From Ochotona curzoniae (taxonomy: Eukaryota; Chordata; Mammalia; Lagomorpha; Ochotonidae): a stretch of DNA of 64,000 nucleotides. The DNA lies in assembly GCF_017591425.1 (NCBI RefSeq), contig NW_024466459.1:8246001-8310000 (forward strand). The letters run 5' to 3'. Positions 52,791-64,000 of the stretch are shown in pieces. Position 1 is the first letter of the stretch. Each line of letters starts with the position of its first letter. A program made the position numbers and the translations under genes. The notes under the pieces are model-generated. The model saw only the letters and a list, made by a program, of their open reading frames with translations, was not told where the DNA came from and ran no database searches.

Positions 52791-53649
52791 TGGCCTAGGT
52801 GGCATGGCTTGTGTATAGAACGAGAAAGGATTTGGAGGGACCCCCTCCCCACACAGGGTCGGACACAGGCCCTCGAGTGTGTGGAACACGCGATGAGAAG
52901 ACATTTGGTAGAACCCTGGTGCGGCGGGCAGAGGGGCAGAACCGGCGATGCGTGAAGACAGAGCTGCTGTGGCCACGGGTGTGTCCGTCTCCCTCCACAT
53001 TCCTGCCACGCACAGAGATTTCCAAGTGCAGGAACGTGTGAGGTACACGGAGTGATAACAGAAGTTACTCAAAAGGTGAGAAAGTGAAGCCCTGTGTATG
53101 TGTGAGCCTGGGTTATCTCACAGAGAAACACCGGTCAGGAGCTGGCATGAGGACAGCCCCGAAGGAGAGGGCAGAGCGAGAGAGCTGCTCGACGTTCGAT
53201 CTCTGTGAGCTCGCTAGGGAATTGTGTGGTACCTCAGCAGGGTCCACACAGAGCTCACGCTCCCTGTTTTTGTGGCACCCCATCCCACCCCACTTAGGAT
53301 CTGAGGATACAGGTGCATCCTGGGCAAGGGAGTGCTTTGACGGACAGCTAGAGCAGTGCAGGTTCACAGGGACCTGAAGCAGCTGCCCGCACGTTCACCC
53401 CACGTCAGAGCCATGTCCTAGATACACTGTCAGGTGGAGGAGCACAAGTGGGACAGGGCTGCTGGCGTGGGGCTGGCCGGTTTCAGGTCTCAAGGCCTGA
53501 ATGGAGCAGCCGCTCCCGTTTGGGCAGGAGAGGGTGGCAAAGTCTCGGCAGATTCCCAGGAGACTGCTGCGTTCATAGGTTATATGAGACAAGTGTTTTT
53601 ATAAGGTATTTTTTTGGTGACTTTACAATTTTGAACTGAGTGGGGGTGT

Positions 53650-53960
53650 GCGGAGCTGGTGCAATGGCACAGCAGCATAAGCATCCACCCGTAGTGCTGG
53701 CATCCCATATGGGCTCCGGTCTGTATTCTGGCTGCTCCAATTGTGATCCAGTTCTCTGCTTATGGCCTGGCAAAGCAGCAGGAGATGGCCCGAGTGCTTG
53801 GGCTCTTTTACCCACGTGAGAAACTTGGAAGAATTCCTAGCTTTGGGTCAGCTCAGCTCTGGCCGTGATGGGGAATAAATCAGTAGATGGGAAAGTCTCT
53901 CTCCCTCTGTCCTCTCTCTCTCTCCGTAAAATCCGCCTTCCAAGGGGAAATAAACAATCA
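53650..53960 (+). repeat. Lagomorph C-SINE
   Basis: Plus-strand copy: 'agctggtgcaatggcacagc', 'ggcatcccatatgggctccg', 'aataaatcagtagatgggaa'. First of a cluster reaching 55815. Confidence 0.87.
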
Positions 53961-53989
53961 ACAAGCCTTTAACAATTTTTCTTTTGACC

Positions 53990-54275
53990 TGGAGCCAGTG
54001 CTGTGAGGTAGCAGTTTAAGCCAGTACCCGCCATGCCAGCATCCCATTGGAACCACAGAGCTCCACTTCTGATCCAGCTCCCTGGTGATGCACCTGCAAA
54101 AGCAGCGGAAGGTGACCCAGATGCTCGGGCCACCACCCCATGCGGGAGACCCAGAAGAAGCTCCCAGCGCCTGGCTTTGTCCTGGTCAGCCCTGGGAAAT
54201 GAACCACCAAATGGAAGAATCTGTCTCTCTTCCCTCTATAGCTCTGCCTTCCAAATACATTTTTTAAATCTTAAA
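53990..54275 (+). repeat. Lagomorph C-SINE (older)
   Basis: 'gccagtgctgtgaggtagca', 'gatccagctccctggtgatg', 'gcgggagacccagaagaagc', end 'tgccttccaaatac'. Confidence 0.8.
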
Positions 54276-54334
54276 AAACATTTTTGAACTGTTTGAACAT
54301 GTGAATTATCATTAATAAAGGAATAAACACAGGG

Positions 54335-54460
54335 TAGACAGTCGGCACAGCAGCTTCTGGGACGGCCACGTTGCATGTTGTGGTTCCTGGGTTTGCGTGT
54401 TGGCTGTCTTCCTGGCTCCGGCTTCCTGCTAACGTGTGCCCCGGGAGGCAGCGAGGCATG
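54335..54460 (+). repeat. C-SINE fragment, heavily diverged
   Basis: 'cagtcggcacagcagcttct' and 'cttcctgctaacgtgtgccc' and 'gaggcatggctcaagg' follow the order of a plus-strand SINE. Confidence 0.45.
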
Positions 54461-54584
54461 GCTCAAGGCCGCATCTCCACCACCCTGTGCTAGCTGCTGT
54501 CATCTCCTGCACCCTCCCCCTCCCACCTTTGCCTCCCCAACAAACATTAATCAATAAAAATGGAGCCTGAAAATGGTGAACCCC

Positions 54585-54825
54585 ACTGCTATGCCTGTGG
54601 CCACCACAGCCACAGACTGCAGCCAGGGGTCAGGAACTCCACCTGAGCCTCCGACATGGGTGGCAGAGGCCTGAGGACTGGGGCCGCCTTCCACCGCCTT
54701 CCCAGGTGCATTAGCAGGGAGCTGGGTCAGAAGTGGAGCAGCTGGGACTTGAGTCCATACTCCTGTATGGAATGTTGGTATCGCAGGCAGCATCTTAGCT
54801 TGATGTGCCACAACAGCAGCCCCAT
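54585..54825 (-). repeat. Lagomorph C-SINE, reverse
   Basis: Minus-strand copy: 'cattagcagggagctgggtc', 'agaagtggagcagctgggac', 'ggcagcatcttagcttgatg'. Confidence 0.8.
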
Positions 54826-55353
54826 CATTCCAAAAGATAAAATGCCCTCCCTTTGTCCAAAGCCCCTGGGCCCGAGCCTGCCTGGTCTGCTCCTGGCATC
54901 TTTGTTCTGCTCCACTGACCTGTGGCTCCGACGCCTCCGCCGTGCCACAGTGTCTTGAGGACGTAGCTGTAAAGTCCAGAGGCAGGAGAGCATGAAGTCT
55001 GCCACTTTGCTCCTCACGTTCAAAGTTGCTTTGCCTCTTCAAGTCATTTGTCCTGCAGAAGCCTCGGGATCTCCGTGTCTCCATCCGCAGCCTCCCTTCT
55101 CAGCTTGTTCTTACGGGATGCAGACTCACTGTGCGCACCTGCACTTCCTGTGTGGAACAGGACTCCATACTCAGTGCTCCAGGAAGCAGCTGCCCGTGGG
55201 CTCTCAGGGACAGAAAAATGTTGATTTTCTGGAAAAGTCTAGAGCAGCTGTTCACCTGCTTTCTGTTTTGCCTGAGGGCAGCTCCAAGGAAGGCAACCTG
55301 CTTTCATTCGCACTCCCCGTGGAGTCACTGTGTCTACAAACATTCCAAGACCA

Positions 55354-55493
55354 GGGATCTGGCGCAGTAGCCTAGTGGCTAAATCCTTGCCTTGCACACA
55401 CCAGGATCCCGTATTGGTGCCGGTTCATGTCCCGGCTGCTCCACTTGTCATCTAACTCCCTGCTCGTGGTCTGGAAAAGTGGTAGGGGATGGT
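55354..55493 (+). repeat. C-SINE 5' half
   Basis: Head 'atctggcgcagtagcctagt', 'aggatcccgtattggtgccg', stopping after 'gtggtctggaaaagtgg'. The next element starts directly behind it. Confidence 0.8.
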
Positions 55494-55815
55494 TAAGCCA
55501 CCAACTGTGACACAATTGGCATCCCATATGAGTGCCACCTTGAGTCCTGGTTTCTCCACTTCAGATCTAGCTCCCTGCCAATGCACCTGGGAAAGCAGCA
55601 GAGGAATGGCCCAAGTGCTTAAACCCTGACCACTTGCAGGGGAGAGCCACATGGAATTCCATGCTGCTGGGCTTGCACTGACCCAACCCTAGCTGTTGGG
55701 GCCATCTGGGGACTGAACCAGTAGACAGAAGGTCTCAGATCCCTGTGTGTCTCTCCCCTCTCTCCGTAACGCTACCTTCCAAATAAATAAATAAGTCTTA
55801 AAAAAAATCAGTTAA
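55494..55815 (+). repeat. Lagomorph C-SINE
   Basis: 'ggcatcccatatgagtgcca', 'gcacctgggaaagcagcaga', 'gggactgaaccagtagacag', 'ccttccaaataaataaataa' and A-rich tail. It is fused head-to-tail with the preceding half element. Confidence 0.85.
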
Positions 55816-55963
55816 AAAATAAAAAAGACCAGTTCGTTTAGGAGCAAAACATCTTTGGAATCCAGGCACAGCTTTTTCACTCCGTGTGCTTTGACCAGCT
55901 TTTTGAGGACCCCATTTGTATCATTCCATTCATCCCTTTGAAACAGCGTTTCATTTTGATTAA

Positions 55964-55984
55964 AAGTTGCCTGATTGGCAACTT
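55964..55984. promoter_or_regulatory. Perfect 8-bp inverted repeat with RFX half-sites
   Basis: AAGTTGCC, spacer TGATT, GGCAACTT. The arms contain GTTGCC and GGCAAC, the RFX half-sites, but the five-base spacer exceeds the usual 0-3. The spacer region also contains an inverted CCAAT (GATTGG). Confidence 0.4.
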
Positions 55985-56147
55985 GCTAGAAACTACACAT
56001 ACAGCTCCTTTAACAGGTAGAATGAAAATTCTTGTCTTGTTGTGCAACTGTCAGGTCTGAAGACACTGCCTTCTAATTCTCTGGTTTCTGGGCCAGATGA
56101 AGATGTCCATGAGATTGAAGCTAAGAGCAGAAAAGGGAGTGTGTGAG

Positions 56148-56415
56148 GGCTGGGCCAGAGTTGTGGCCTAGTGGGTGAAGCTGCCACCTGCTTGCTCTGC
56201 AGGCATCCCTTATGGATTCCAGTTCCACTCTAGGCTGCTCCACTTCTGCCCCAGCCCCCTGCTAACATGCCTAAGAAAGCAGCTGAAGATGCCACAAGTG
56301 CTTGGGCCTCTGCACCCATGTGGGTGATCTGGAGGAAGCTCCTGGTTCCTGGCTTGGGTCTGGTCCAGGCCTGGTTGTTGCCCCCATTTGGAGAGTGACA
56401 GAAGACCCCTGCCTA
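56148..56415 (+). repeat. Lagomorph C-SINE (older)
   Basis: 'gccagagttgtggcctagtg', 'ctgctccacttctgccccag', 'cacccatgtgggtgatctgg', 'gagagtgacagaagacccct'. Confidence 0.75.
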
Positions 56416-58144
56416 CTCTGAGCCTTCCAGGTTGTGGAGGAGGATGGGAGAACTAAGCCCTCCCCTAACTTCCCGTGGCACCTCCCATGTCACCCCAGGG
56501 CTCTGGGGAGGTGGCCAGCCTGGAGAAAACAAAACTGGGTCCCAATTAGGACAGCCAGTCCCAGTGGGCATGGCCTGGGGTGGCAAAGGTGCTTCCTGCT
56601 GCTTTGCCACTGTCTGACACCCTGGGCCCCTTTGGCTCCCGTGTGACCTGGCAGCTCCGAAGCCTGCCCATCCCGGGGGAGTAACCAACCCTGAAGACAA
56701 TGGCTGGGAAAGGCCAGGCCGAACTGTGGCTTCTCTATAGGAACTTCTGGGGTCTCTCGGCTCCAGCCTTGTTTGAAAATCCTGTCTGAGCTCCCCCTGT
56801 GTTCACAGTGATGGATGGAGGCTGGCTGTGGAAAAACACCATTGTCATTCGTTGAAGTTTCCGGCCCTACCAAGCTGCCTCCCCGAAGCCAGGGGCCTGG
56901 GTCGCTGGGCCCAGCGCGGAGCACATCACATCATGGCGATGGGCCAAGGGCTCAGGGTTTGAGTTCTGAAGGTGCAGAGGCAATGAGCTGGGATGGAGGC
57001 CTGGGTTGGAGGGGGTGGTGGTGGGAGGGCTGGCTTTTTTGAGATGTCCCCACCCCCAGGCCTCCCAGGGTAGGGGACATATGTCTCTCCCCAGTGATCT
57101 GGCCAGACCAGCCTGCTGCCGCTGCCAGAGGGAGGGACACTTCAGAACAGTCAGCTAGGAACACATGATGACTGATCAGCAGCAGGGGCCGCAGCCCCCC
57201 TGGAGTCAGGGGTTTGGTCAGAGGCCGTCCCCCCCAAAAGCTGCTGTTGCAGCTGCAGGGTCTAGGCCGGGCAGGGAGGAGGTGGCTCAGCGGACACCAA
57301 GGTCAGCCCGTTGAGTGGCCAAAGGCACAGCCTCACCAGGCAGCACAGGAGAGTGGGGCCGTGTGCATCTGTGCTTGTTTATCTACTGTGGTCACAGGTG
57401 GGGTGGGTGCTTGGATCCCCTGGGAGAGCTGTTGGGCGCCCAGGAAGGACCTCCCATCCCTAGAGCCCCTCCCAGATCTGGAATGCGGCCAGAGGCACAG
57501 CCCAGCCAGAAGCCTGGCAACTCCTCCGAACAAGGGAGTGGGCCTGGTAAGAAGGCCCAGGAGACCGGTGGCTTTTCCCCATCGGGCAGGCCCCCCCAGG
57601 ATTAGCGAGAGGGGGTGGGGCTGCCGGAAGCCTGGGACCCTCCAACTGGCCGGCCAGAACGGCCAGGTCACATGCCAGCCAGCTCAGGTTACAGTGGCTC
57701 TCAGCCCTGGGCTCCGCTGGACCAGGAATTCACCTCTGCAGTCACTTGGGAGCCTGGGGGGAGGGGAGGACTGGGGAAATTCCGGGTATTCTGGGAACAA
57801 GTTCTGTCCTGTCCTCCCACCCGCCAGGACCTGGGGAGGGCTTGGAGGGGAGGCAATTGTGCCCCTGCTAGTAGCAGCTGCCAGGGCCTGGGAAGGGGCA
57901 CGGGTGGGGGCAAGGGAGGGAGCCTGCAGCGCAGGGCAGGATGGGAAGGCCTCGCCGTGGCCCCCACCCCCATTCTGAACAAAAATTACCCTGGGGGTTG
58001 AGACGCAGGCTACAGTTTGTCCACCCCAACAGCCAGTCTTGTGATTCCAGACACAAAGTCCTCCAGCCCGTCTTGGAGCCCCAGGCAGTAGCCGGGGCCA
58101 GCACAGCAGCCCAGGTACCCCCCCACAACCTTTTCCTCTACGTT

Positions 58145-58290
58145 TTCTGTAAAGGCACAAACAGCGAAGATTTTCTACCTTGCTGGCTGTGTTACAGCAA
58201 TGCCACCAGCAAGGCTGACTTCTGATAAAACTTTATTGTTCACAGCAAGATGTGGGCCAGACTTGGTCCCGGGATTGCAACTCATGGCCT
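58145..58290 (+). repeat. Ancient interspersed repeat, probable DNA-transposon type
   Basis: 'tctgtaaaggcacaaacagc', 'ggctgtgttacagcaatgcc', 'ctgataaaactttattgttc' and 'gggccagacttggtcccggg' follow, in order, a widespread old mammalian repeat with the core 'aataaaactttattta...gggccagatttggccc'. I do not assign a family name with confidence. Confidence 0.5.
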
Positions 58291-59319
58291 CCGCTCCAGC
58301 CCAGGTGTCCTGGCAGGGCCCAGCTGTCCACCAAGGCCAAGGGTGGAGGAGCTCAGAACACAGATGTGGAGGGAGAGGAAGTGGGTGTTTGCCCAAGGTG
58401 AATCACCTTACACTCACAGATACCTGACTTAAGTGGACATGCACTTGAGCCCCATGAGTGGCCAAGGCAGGCTGGCCCACCTGTGGGGTACAGGAGCAGG
58501 TGTTTCAGTCCTTATTGATTTCACTGGGGGTTCAGCATGGGTCTGGCAGAAGGGGTTCCCCTCTTGGCCCTGTTCTCACTTACCGATGGCCTGGATGAAT
58601 TAACCCTTAGTGTCCTTGCTATGCGGAGATAAAGCTAGTACCTGATTCCTGGAGCCCTGAGGTTCAAATCAGATGACCCACCACACTGCACCTTACACAC
58701 ACTGCTGGCTATGACTGATAGGTTACTCATGGGCACCTCGCATGCACTAGGAACTGCTCAATCAAATCTTATCTCTTGGGCTGGAAGCTGAGGCATAGTG
58801 GGCCACCGCCCGTAGGGTTAAACCACTGCTTTTTAGCCTTTTTTTTTTTAGGTACCCAGTAATGCTCACTAGAGAGAATGGGGGGTGGGGGGAGATGGAG
58901 GAATGGAGAGGGCTGGGCTGCCACGGGGCCTCTCTATCCAGGGATTTCTGCCTCTCCATCCCACTTCTTGCCAAAGTCCCCACCCCCTTTACCTGGCATT
59001 GTCACAGCCACTGTCATTGTAGAGGCTCACAGGGGTGGGGTTTGTCCCAGATATGGTGGCCTCACTGTCCCCCTCTTTGTCACTGCTCCACGAGAGGCAG
59101 GGTCCCTCTCTCCATCTGCTTTATGTGGACGTCTCCACCCGGAACGCTCAGAGCTGGAGTGTCTACCAGCTCCCTGAGCTGGGCCTCGTGGGAGGAGAGA
59201 GACCACAGGGAGGAACCCTGAGTGGCTACCTTGGACTTGGGGGCCTTCATGGGACACCAGCCCTAGCCGCTATCTGATTGCAACTACAAAGAGACCTTCA
59301 AGGAAGAACTGGCCACGGC

Positions 59320-59450
59320 AGCCTGGTGGCCCCTGGGCGACAGTGACAGCCACTGGGGAGTGAATCTGCAGTTGGGGGAGCTCTCTGGCTCTTCCTCTCT
59401 GTGGAACTGTGCCTTTCAAATAAGCAAATAAATAATAAATCTTTTTTTTT
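59320..59450 (+). repeat. C-SINE 3' fragment
   Basis: 'cactggggagtgaatctgca', 'gtggaactgtgcctttcaaa', then AATAAATAATAAATC and T9. Confidence 0.7.
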
Positions 59451-61694
59451 TAAACAATTATGTTATCAGGAAGCCATAGTCCAGAGGTGGTGGGACTTTA
59501 CTGAAGTCACGCTGTTCACCAGAGCTATGCTTTTCTGGCACAGAAGCGGCAGGGCTTGTCCAGGGAGGTGGTGAGCAGCAGCGGCCAGGCGCCGAGGGGC
59601 GGGCCGCGCTTCTTGGAACGGCACCGGGACTCTGCTCGGAGTCAAGACATTCAGAGAAACAGTGTTCTCCCAAGCGTGGAAGGAGACAGGAGCCACGGCG
59701 AGGCTCAGTACAGGTGGGAAGGAAGGTTCTGGAGCAGAGTCAGCCACTTGGAATACCCAAGGAAGAAACCTATGGAGACAAATTCTGGGCACAGGACCCA
59801 CTGAGGGACCCCCGAAGTGACCCACAGAACTGGTCCTCTGTGTCCACCTGACGACAGGGCCATCACCATGGGCCGTGGCCCGTAACCACCTTCCTCAGGC
59901 CCCACAGTCCCTGCATGCTGATAGCCACACCACACACACGTACATCAGCCTGTACATGCCACCTGGCAGGTGCTATTGGTCAGATTCTGCCCTGCCCCAG
60001 TCCACATGTGAAAATCCCAGCCAGGACCCCTGTGAATGTGGCCTTAGTTGATGACATGGCCTTTGGGGCTGTCATCTATTTAGGAAGTGACCATCCTGGA
60101 TTAGGGTGGAGGCTCTGCCATCCGTTGGAACCGCTGTGCTTCTACGAAGGCAACCACACGGCTGGGGAAGCAGCTTGGGGTGGTGTCGCCACAAGCCAAG
60201 GGGCACCAGGCTGAGCAGCAGCAGGAGGGATTCAGAGGGAGCCCGGCTGCGGAGACGCCCTTGACTTTGGACTCTGTACACTGAAGCCATCATACATCAC
60301 TGCATCCTTCTGAAACCCAAGCAGCACGTTGGGCTGGGTCTCCCTGGAAACCACTGTGGTCCCAGCTCTCCGTGTCCAGGTCCCCTCCGTGGCAAAGGGC
60401 TGACCGTGAGCCCCAGACGCTGCCAAGGAAGTGACGGAGGAGGGCGTGGGAGCGTCTCCCAACTGTGCGTGCCCTTGGGGCGCACATACACTGGTCCTCA
60501 GAGAGGTCTCGGTGGAGAAGAGCTGAGGCCCTAGCCCTCTGCTGGATGCACAGACACGGCCCCTCATCCTGCAGTTATTGCTTTTCTGTCACATCACAGG
60601 CTGTGTGGGTGGGGGAGAGCAGAAGTCCATGATCAATCAGCTACTGACCTTGAATCGGTTCTTCCTGTGTCTCTCCCAGCTTCCTCTTTTGTAAGCAGGT
60701 AGATAGATAGTTGCTGGGAGGAACCCAGAGTTAATATGTAACTTCTAACAGTCCCTACTGGTAAATATCAGTGATTACTACTTACTGGGTGAGAAAACAC
60801 CACAAGAGGAGCTGAAAGAACAGGCTCCAGGCCTCCCAGCCAGCAACCCAGCAGTCAGGCTGAGCCCAGAAGCCGGGGTCCTGGGCTTAACCGAAAGAGG
60901 CACAGCTGGGGACGTTGGAGGCTCTGACCCTGGGGCCCCATCCCTGCCTCTCGCCCCAGTGTGCAGCCTGTGCAGCAGCCAGTGGGGTCAGCCGGGGCTC
61001 TGGGCCGCGACCCTGTGAAGAACCCCTTCCTCTGCACACGAGCAGGACAAGAGCAAGCAGAGAGGGGGCTGGCCACCCTCTGAGGGGGGCTTTCTTGAGT
61101 CTTGCCATGCCAGAGAGGGCCAAGGGCAGGGCAGGAGCCAAAGGGTGTTTGCGGGCCTGGGAGAAGTTGGGCTTGGAGCATTGGACAACTGTTTTGAAAC
61201 GTAATACGGTATTAGGCGAAAGGGCTGCTGGGACGGAATCTCTACTGCCCCTGCTGCTTCGGTTTAGGCAGCTACAGGTTTAAGCGAACCCAAATGACCT
61301 TGGGGAAAGCCAGGCTGGCAGTGGGGGGCAGGAGCTCCCCTAAAGTGCCCAGGCCCTCCTCACCCTTCTGAGTCTGTACCTGACAGTAGGAACAGTGGGT
61401 GGTCCACAGAAGGCCTGCAGGGGCAAAGAACAGAAACAAAGAGAAAGCCCTGGTAAGTGAAATCAGCTGAGAAAGGGCAGCTATGGAAATCAGATGCAAA
61501 GAATCCACAGGTGCACAGGTGGCAGGCTTGAAAAACATCAAGGAAAGCCACAGGGTGTTCCTAAACAGTCATGGTGACCTAAACTGCTCCATACCAGCAC
61601 CCAAGGCCCTCAGGCTGCTTCATGACAAGCTGACCTGCTCATCTTTCAGGAAGAGGAACTTGGGCGTAATGGGACAGGACCAGGCACCAAATTA

Positions 61695-61965
61695 TTCAGT
61701 GGGAGACCAGTGTTACAATGCAGTGAGTTAGGCTGCCATCTGTGACACCAGCATCTCATATGGGCACTGGTTTGAGTCTCAGCTGCTCCACTTCCAATCC
61801 GGCTCCCTTCTAACACACTTGGGAAGACAATGGAGGATGGCCCAAGTGCTGCATCCATATGGGAGACCCAAATGGAGTTCTGGGTTCCTAGCCTGGTTCC
61901 AGTCATTTGGGGGATGACTCCCAGCTACTGGAAGAGCTCTGTCGCTCCTAAAATTAAAAATCAAC
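61695..61965 (+). repeat. Lagomorph C-SINE
   Basis: 'caccagcatctcatatgggc', 'ctgctccacttccaatccgg', 'ccatatgggagacccaaatg'; the 3' end is degraded. Confidence 0.8.
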
Positions 61966-62804
61966 AACCAAAAACCTATACCTGTCCCCAGGATTGCCTC
62001 TGCTTACCCAGATCGCCCTCCAGCAGTTCTAGGGCCCCTGTCTCTGCTCGTCACATCACCCTCTTGGGGGCTGTTACTTCTGTGCAATATGTATTTGTAT
62101 TCTAGCCACTCTCAAACCTTATTGGACCTACCAGTTAGTGGGAACACTTCTTGAACTGTGGATGCTGTTCTACTGGGCTTGCATCTAATCTATGGCCAGA
62201 ATGAGCCCCCTGGGATGATGAGGTTGTGGAGTCTGATCTCAAACTGGGCTGGGGTGCAGGGGATAGGGAAGGAGGAAGAGAGAGGCCTCATAGTAGCTTC
62301 CTGTCCGTTCGGCACCGTGTGTGCAGATGCGGGTGTAAGCGAGAGGTATGGGCAGCGGGAGACAGAGGACCGCTCTGTGCAACCCCACCTCACCCCGTTC
62401 ACCATCCCGTGTCTATCACTGGCCGGGATGCAGCCTGCCCAGCCATGAAGACAGAGAACCCCAATGGGGAGCATCCGTGCTGCGCATCCTGCCCGTTTCT
62501 CCCAACCTTCCTGCTTGCTGACTGCAATCACTCTGCTAGACTTGGTCTCGCTGCTTCTCAAGGTCAGCATGGTGAGCAGTAGAGAGGCCCATGGCCTCCT
62601 CTGTAGAGGCTGTTGCTGGGCACTGTGGTCCGTGAATGCCCGAGCACCAGCTCCCTACAGTCAGAAGCATGTGGCAGAGGAAAGGAGGTGAGACCAGCAG
62701 CTCCAGGTCCGGGTTTGGGGTGGGGACCCTCGGCTCAGGGGTCTCACACGATCCTCACAGCTACCAGCCACTTGAGGCAGGACTTACAATCCCATTGCAT
62801 ATAG

Positions 62805-63080
62805 TTTATTTACCTATTTTTATTTATTTAATAGAGAGAGAGAAAGAAAGATTTTTGCATGCATTGGTTCGTTCCCCAAATGCCCACAAAAGCTGGGGCT
62901 GCTCAAGTGCCTGGAGCCAGGGACTCCATCCGGGTTTCTTGTGAGGGAGACAGGGACCCATGTTCTGGGCCTGTCACCTGTTGCTTCCTAGGGTGCAGTG
63001 GCAGGAAGCTGGATTGGAAATGGAGCAACCAGGATGCCCCAAGTAGCAGTGTAGCCTGCTGTGTTACAACTCCCACCCCA
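62805..63080 (-). repeat. Lagomorph C-SINE, reverse
   Basis: Minus-strand copy following a T-rich tail: 'gagagagagaaagaaagatt', 'ggcaggaagctggattggaa', 'atggagcaaccaggatgccc'. Confidence 0.75.
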
Positions 63081-63374
63081 TTACTGTCCCATTTGCATAG
63101 AGGCAAAGTCAGGACTCCTCTGCTGCCCCTTCCAGTTCTAAAACTCTCTGGCCCCAGGGCACGAGGTCAGAATGCCAGACACAAGCTGGCAGCGTTTCGC
63201 CCACCCTGACCTCCATGAGAGGACAATAAACTGAGCCGTTTCGGCTCTGGCGTTCTGTGGTACCAGCCCACACCAGATTAATCACTGATTAGCTTTAGTG
63301 TTCATTGGTTTTGATTGCAACTCCAGTCTTTGATGTTCAGACTTAACCTTCATACTTAGTTGAAAAAAAAATTA

Positions 63375-63541
63375 CCGCAAGGCCAAAGCCGGTAGTCAGG
63401 AGCTTCTTCTGGGTCTCTTCTGCTTGCCAAGGTGCATTAGCAGGGAGCAGGAAAGACAGTGGAGGAGCTGAGACTCGAACCACTTTCTATACGGAATGCT
63501 GGCATCACAGGCTGTGGCGGAACCCGCTGCTCCACAAGCTG
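63375..63541 (-). repeat. C-SINE, reverse, truncated
   Basis: 'ggtgcattagcagggagcag', 'gaggagctgagactcgaacc' and 'ggaatgctggcatcacaggc' mark the 5' half of a minus-strand copy. Confidence 0.7.
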
Positions 63542-64000
63542 CATTCCTTCTTTGCTTGCATGGCAGAATCGTCCATGGAAGGGGCCAGGTCCCCCCCACT
63601 CCCGCCCCAGTTACATCTCACTAGGAGGGCCTGCGGACGGTGCCTATGGCCTGGGGAACACAGCAGACTGGGCTCCAGGACAAACTGCAGAAAAGAAACG
63701 ACTACAGGCCGTGTGAGTGACAGTGAGAATGAAGGCCACTGCAGGCAGTGCTGGCTCACAGGCCACGCTCTGCCCACACCCCACTTTAGCCCAACCACAA
63801 CTGCTATTAAGACCCTCAAACGGGCCCTCGGCGGTTCTGAGCTCTGCCTTCTCATCAGAGGGGAGGAGAACCGCGTGTAAACCAAAGGGCTGAAGCTGCA
63901 GCTGCTGCCGGCTCTGAGCCCCATCACACTCCCAGAATAGCGCGGCTCCCTTCCCGGCAGCCTCGGGCCCCACCGCAGCTGGGCTTCCGGGGGTGGCGGC

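Larger units (their letters stand above)
43730..64000. other. Gene-free flank downstream of GPR142
   Basis: About 20 kb in which I find no exon with a recognisable protein signature and credible splice sites. It contains at least 15 C-SINE copies or fragments (listed separately), microsatellites, an L1-like fragment, an old DNA-transposon-like repeat and possible regulatory motifs. The stretches 47.0-49.1, 50.1-53.6, 56.4-58.1 and 59.5-61.7 kb look largely unique. In human this interval lies between GPR142 and GPRC5C. Confidence 0.55.

Noticed and set aside
54551..55084. 177-codon minus-strand open frame
   Set aside because: Largely overlaps a reverse C-SINE (54585-54825); an open frame through a repeat is not evidence of a gene.
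58200..58250. 'ataaaactttattg' as a poly(A) site of an unknown gene
   Set aside because: The motif belongs to an ancient interspersed repeat and no upstream exon is present.
63900..64000. CpG-richer end of the window as the start of GPRC5C
   Set aside because: Synteny makes GPRC5C the next gene, but no coding sequence or promoter motif specific to it is visible, so it is not annotated.

Overview
This is mammalian nuclear DNA, almost certainly from a lagomorph and more pika-like than rabbit-like. Genes are split by GT-AG introns. The intergenic and intronic DNA is packed with one tRNA-derived SINE family, the lagomorph C-SINE, recognisable by 'atcccatatggg', 'agctccctgc', 'gggaaagcag' and an A-rich 3' end; the 'gcctagtggctaaagtccttgcc' head looks pika-like (family and species assignment are from memory). 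The gene order DNAI2 > KIF19 > < BTBD17, GPR142 > is the order I know from human chromosome 17q25.1, so this is a conserved-synteny block.

Layout. (1) 1-3409: the last four coding exons of DNAI2 (+), an outer-dynein-arm intermediate chain; the 5' part lies outside the window. (2) 3.4-9.7 kb: SINE-rich spacer. (3) 9.7-30.8 kb: complete KIF19 (+), 20 coding exons, CpG-island promoter, 996 residues, AATAAA at 30763. (4) 31.1-35.1 kb: complete BTBD17 (-), three coding exons, 475 residues, convergent with KIF19, with a TATA box, an inverted CCAAT box and a perfect RFX X-box upstream. (5) 35.1-39.6 kb: spacer with (AC)n, one well-preserved C-SINE and a CTCF-like motif. (6) 40.5-42.5 kb: GPR142 (+), class A GPCR; the two exons holding all seven helices are clear, the N-terminal exon(s) are tentative. 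(7) 42.5-64.0 kb: about 21 kb with no gene I can support, made of SINE clusters, simple repeats and possible regulatory motifs. The human neighbour expected next, GPRC5C, is not recognisable before the window ends.

How the genes relate. DNAI2 and KIF19 are both motile-cilium genes (beating motor; length-limiting kinesin-8) in tandem. BTBD17 encodes a secreted BTB/BACK glycoprotein, and GPR142 an aromatic-amino-acid receptor. I see no bacterial, phage, viral or CRISPR-like system. The most interesting signals are regulatory and splicing features: the RFX palindrome at BTBD17, three CAGCAG tandem acceptors in the KIF19 tail that each add one alanine, a GC-AG intron and a fully open 645-nt intron in KIF19, a SOX/homeobox motif cluster in KIF19 intron 2, and CTCF-like motifs on both sides of GPR142.
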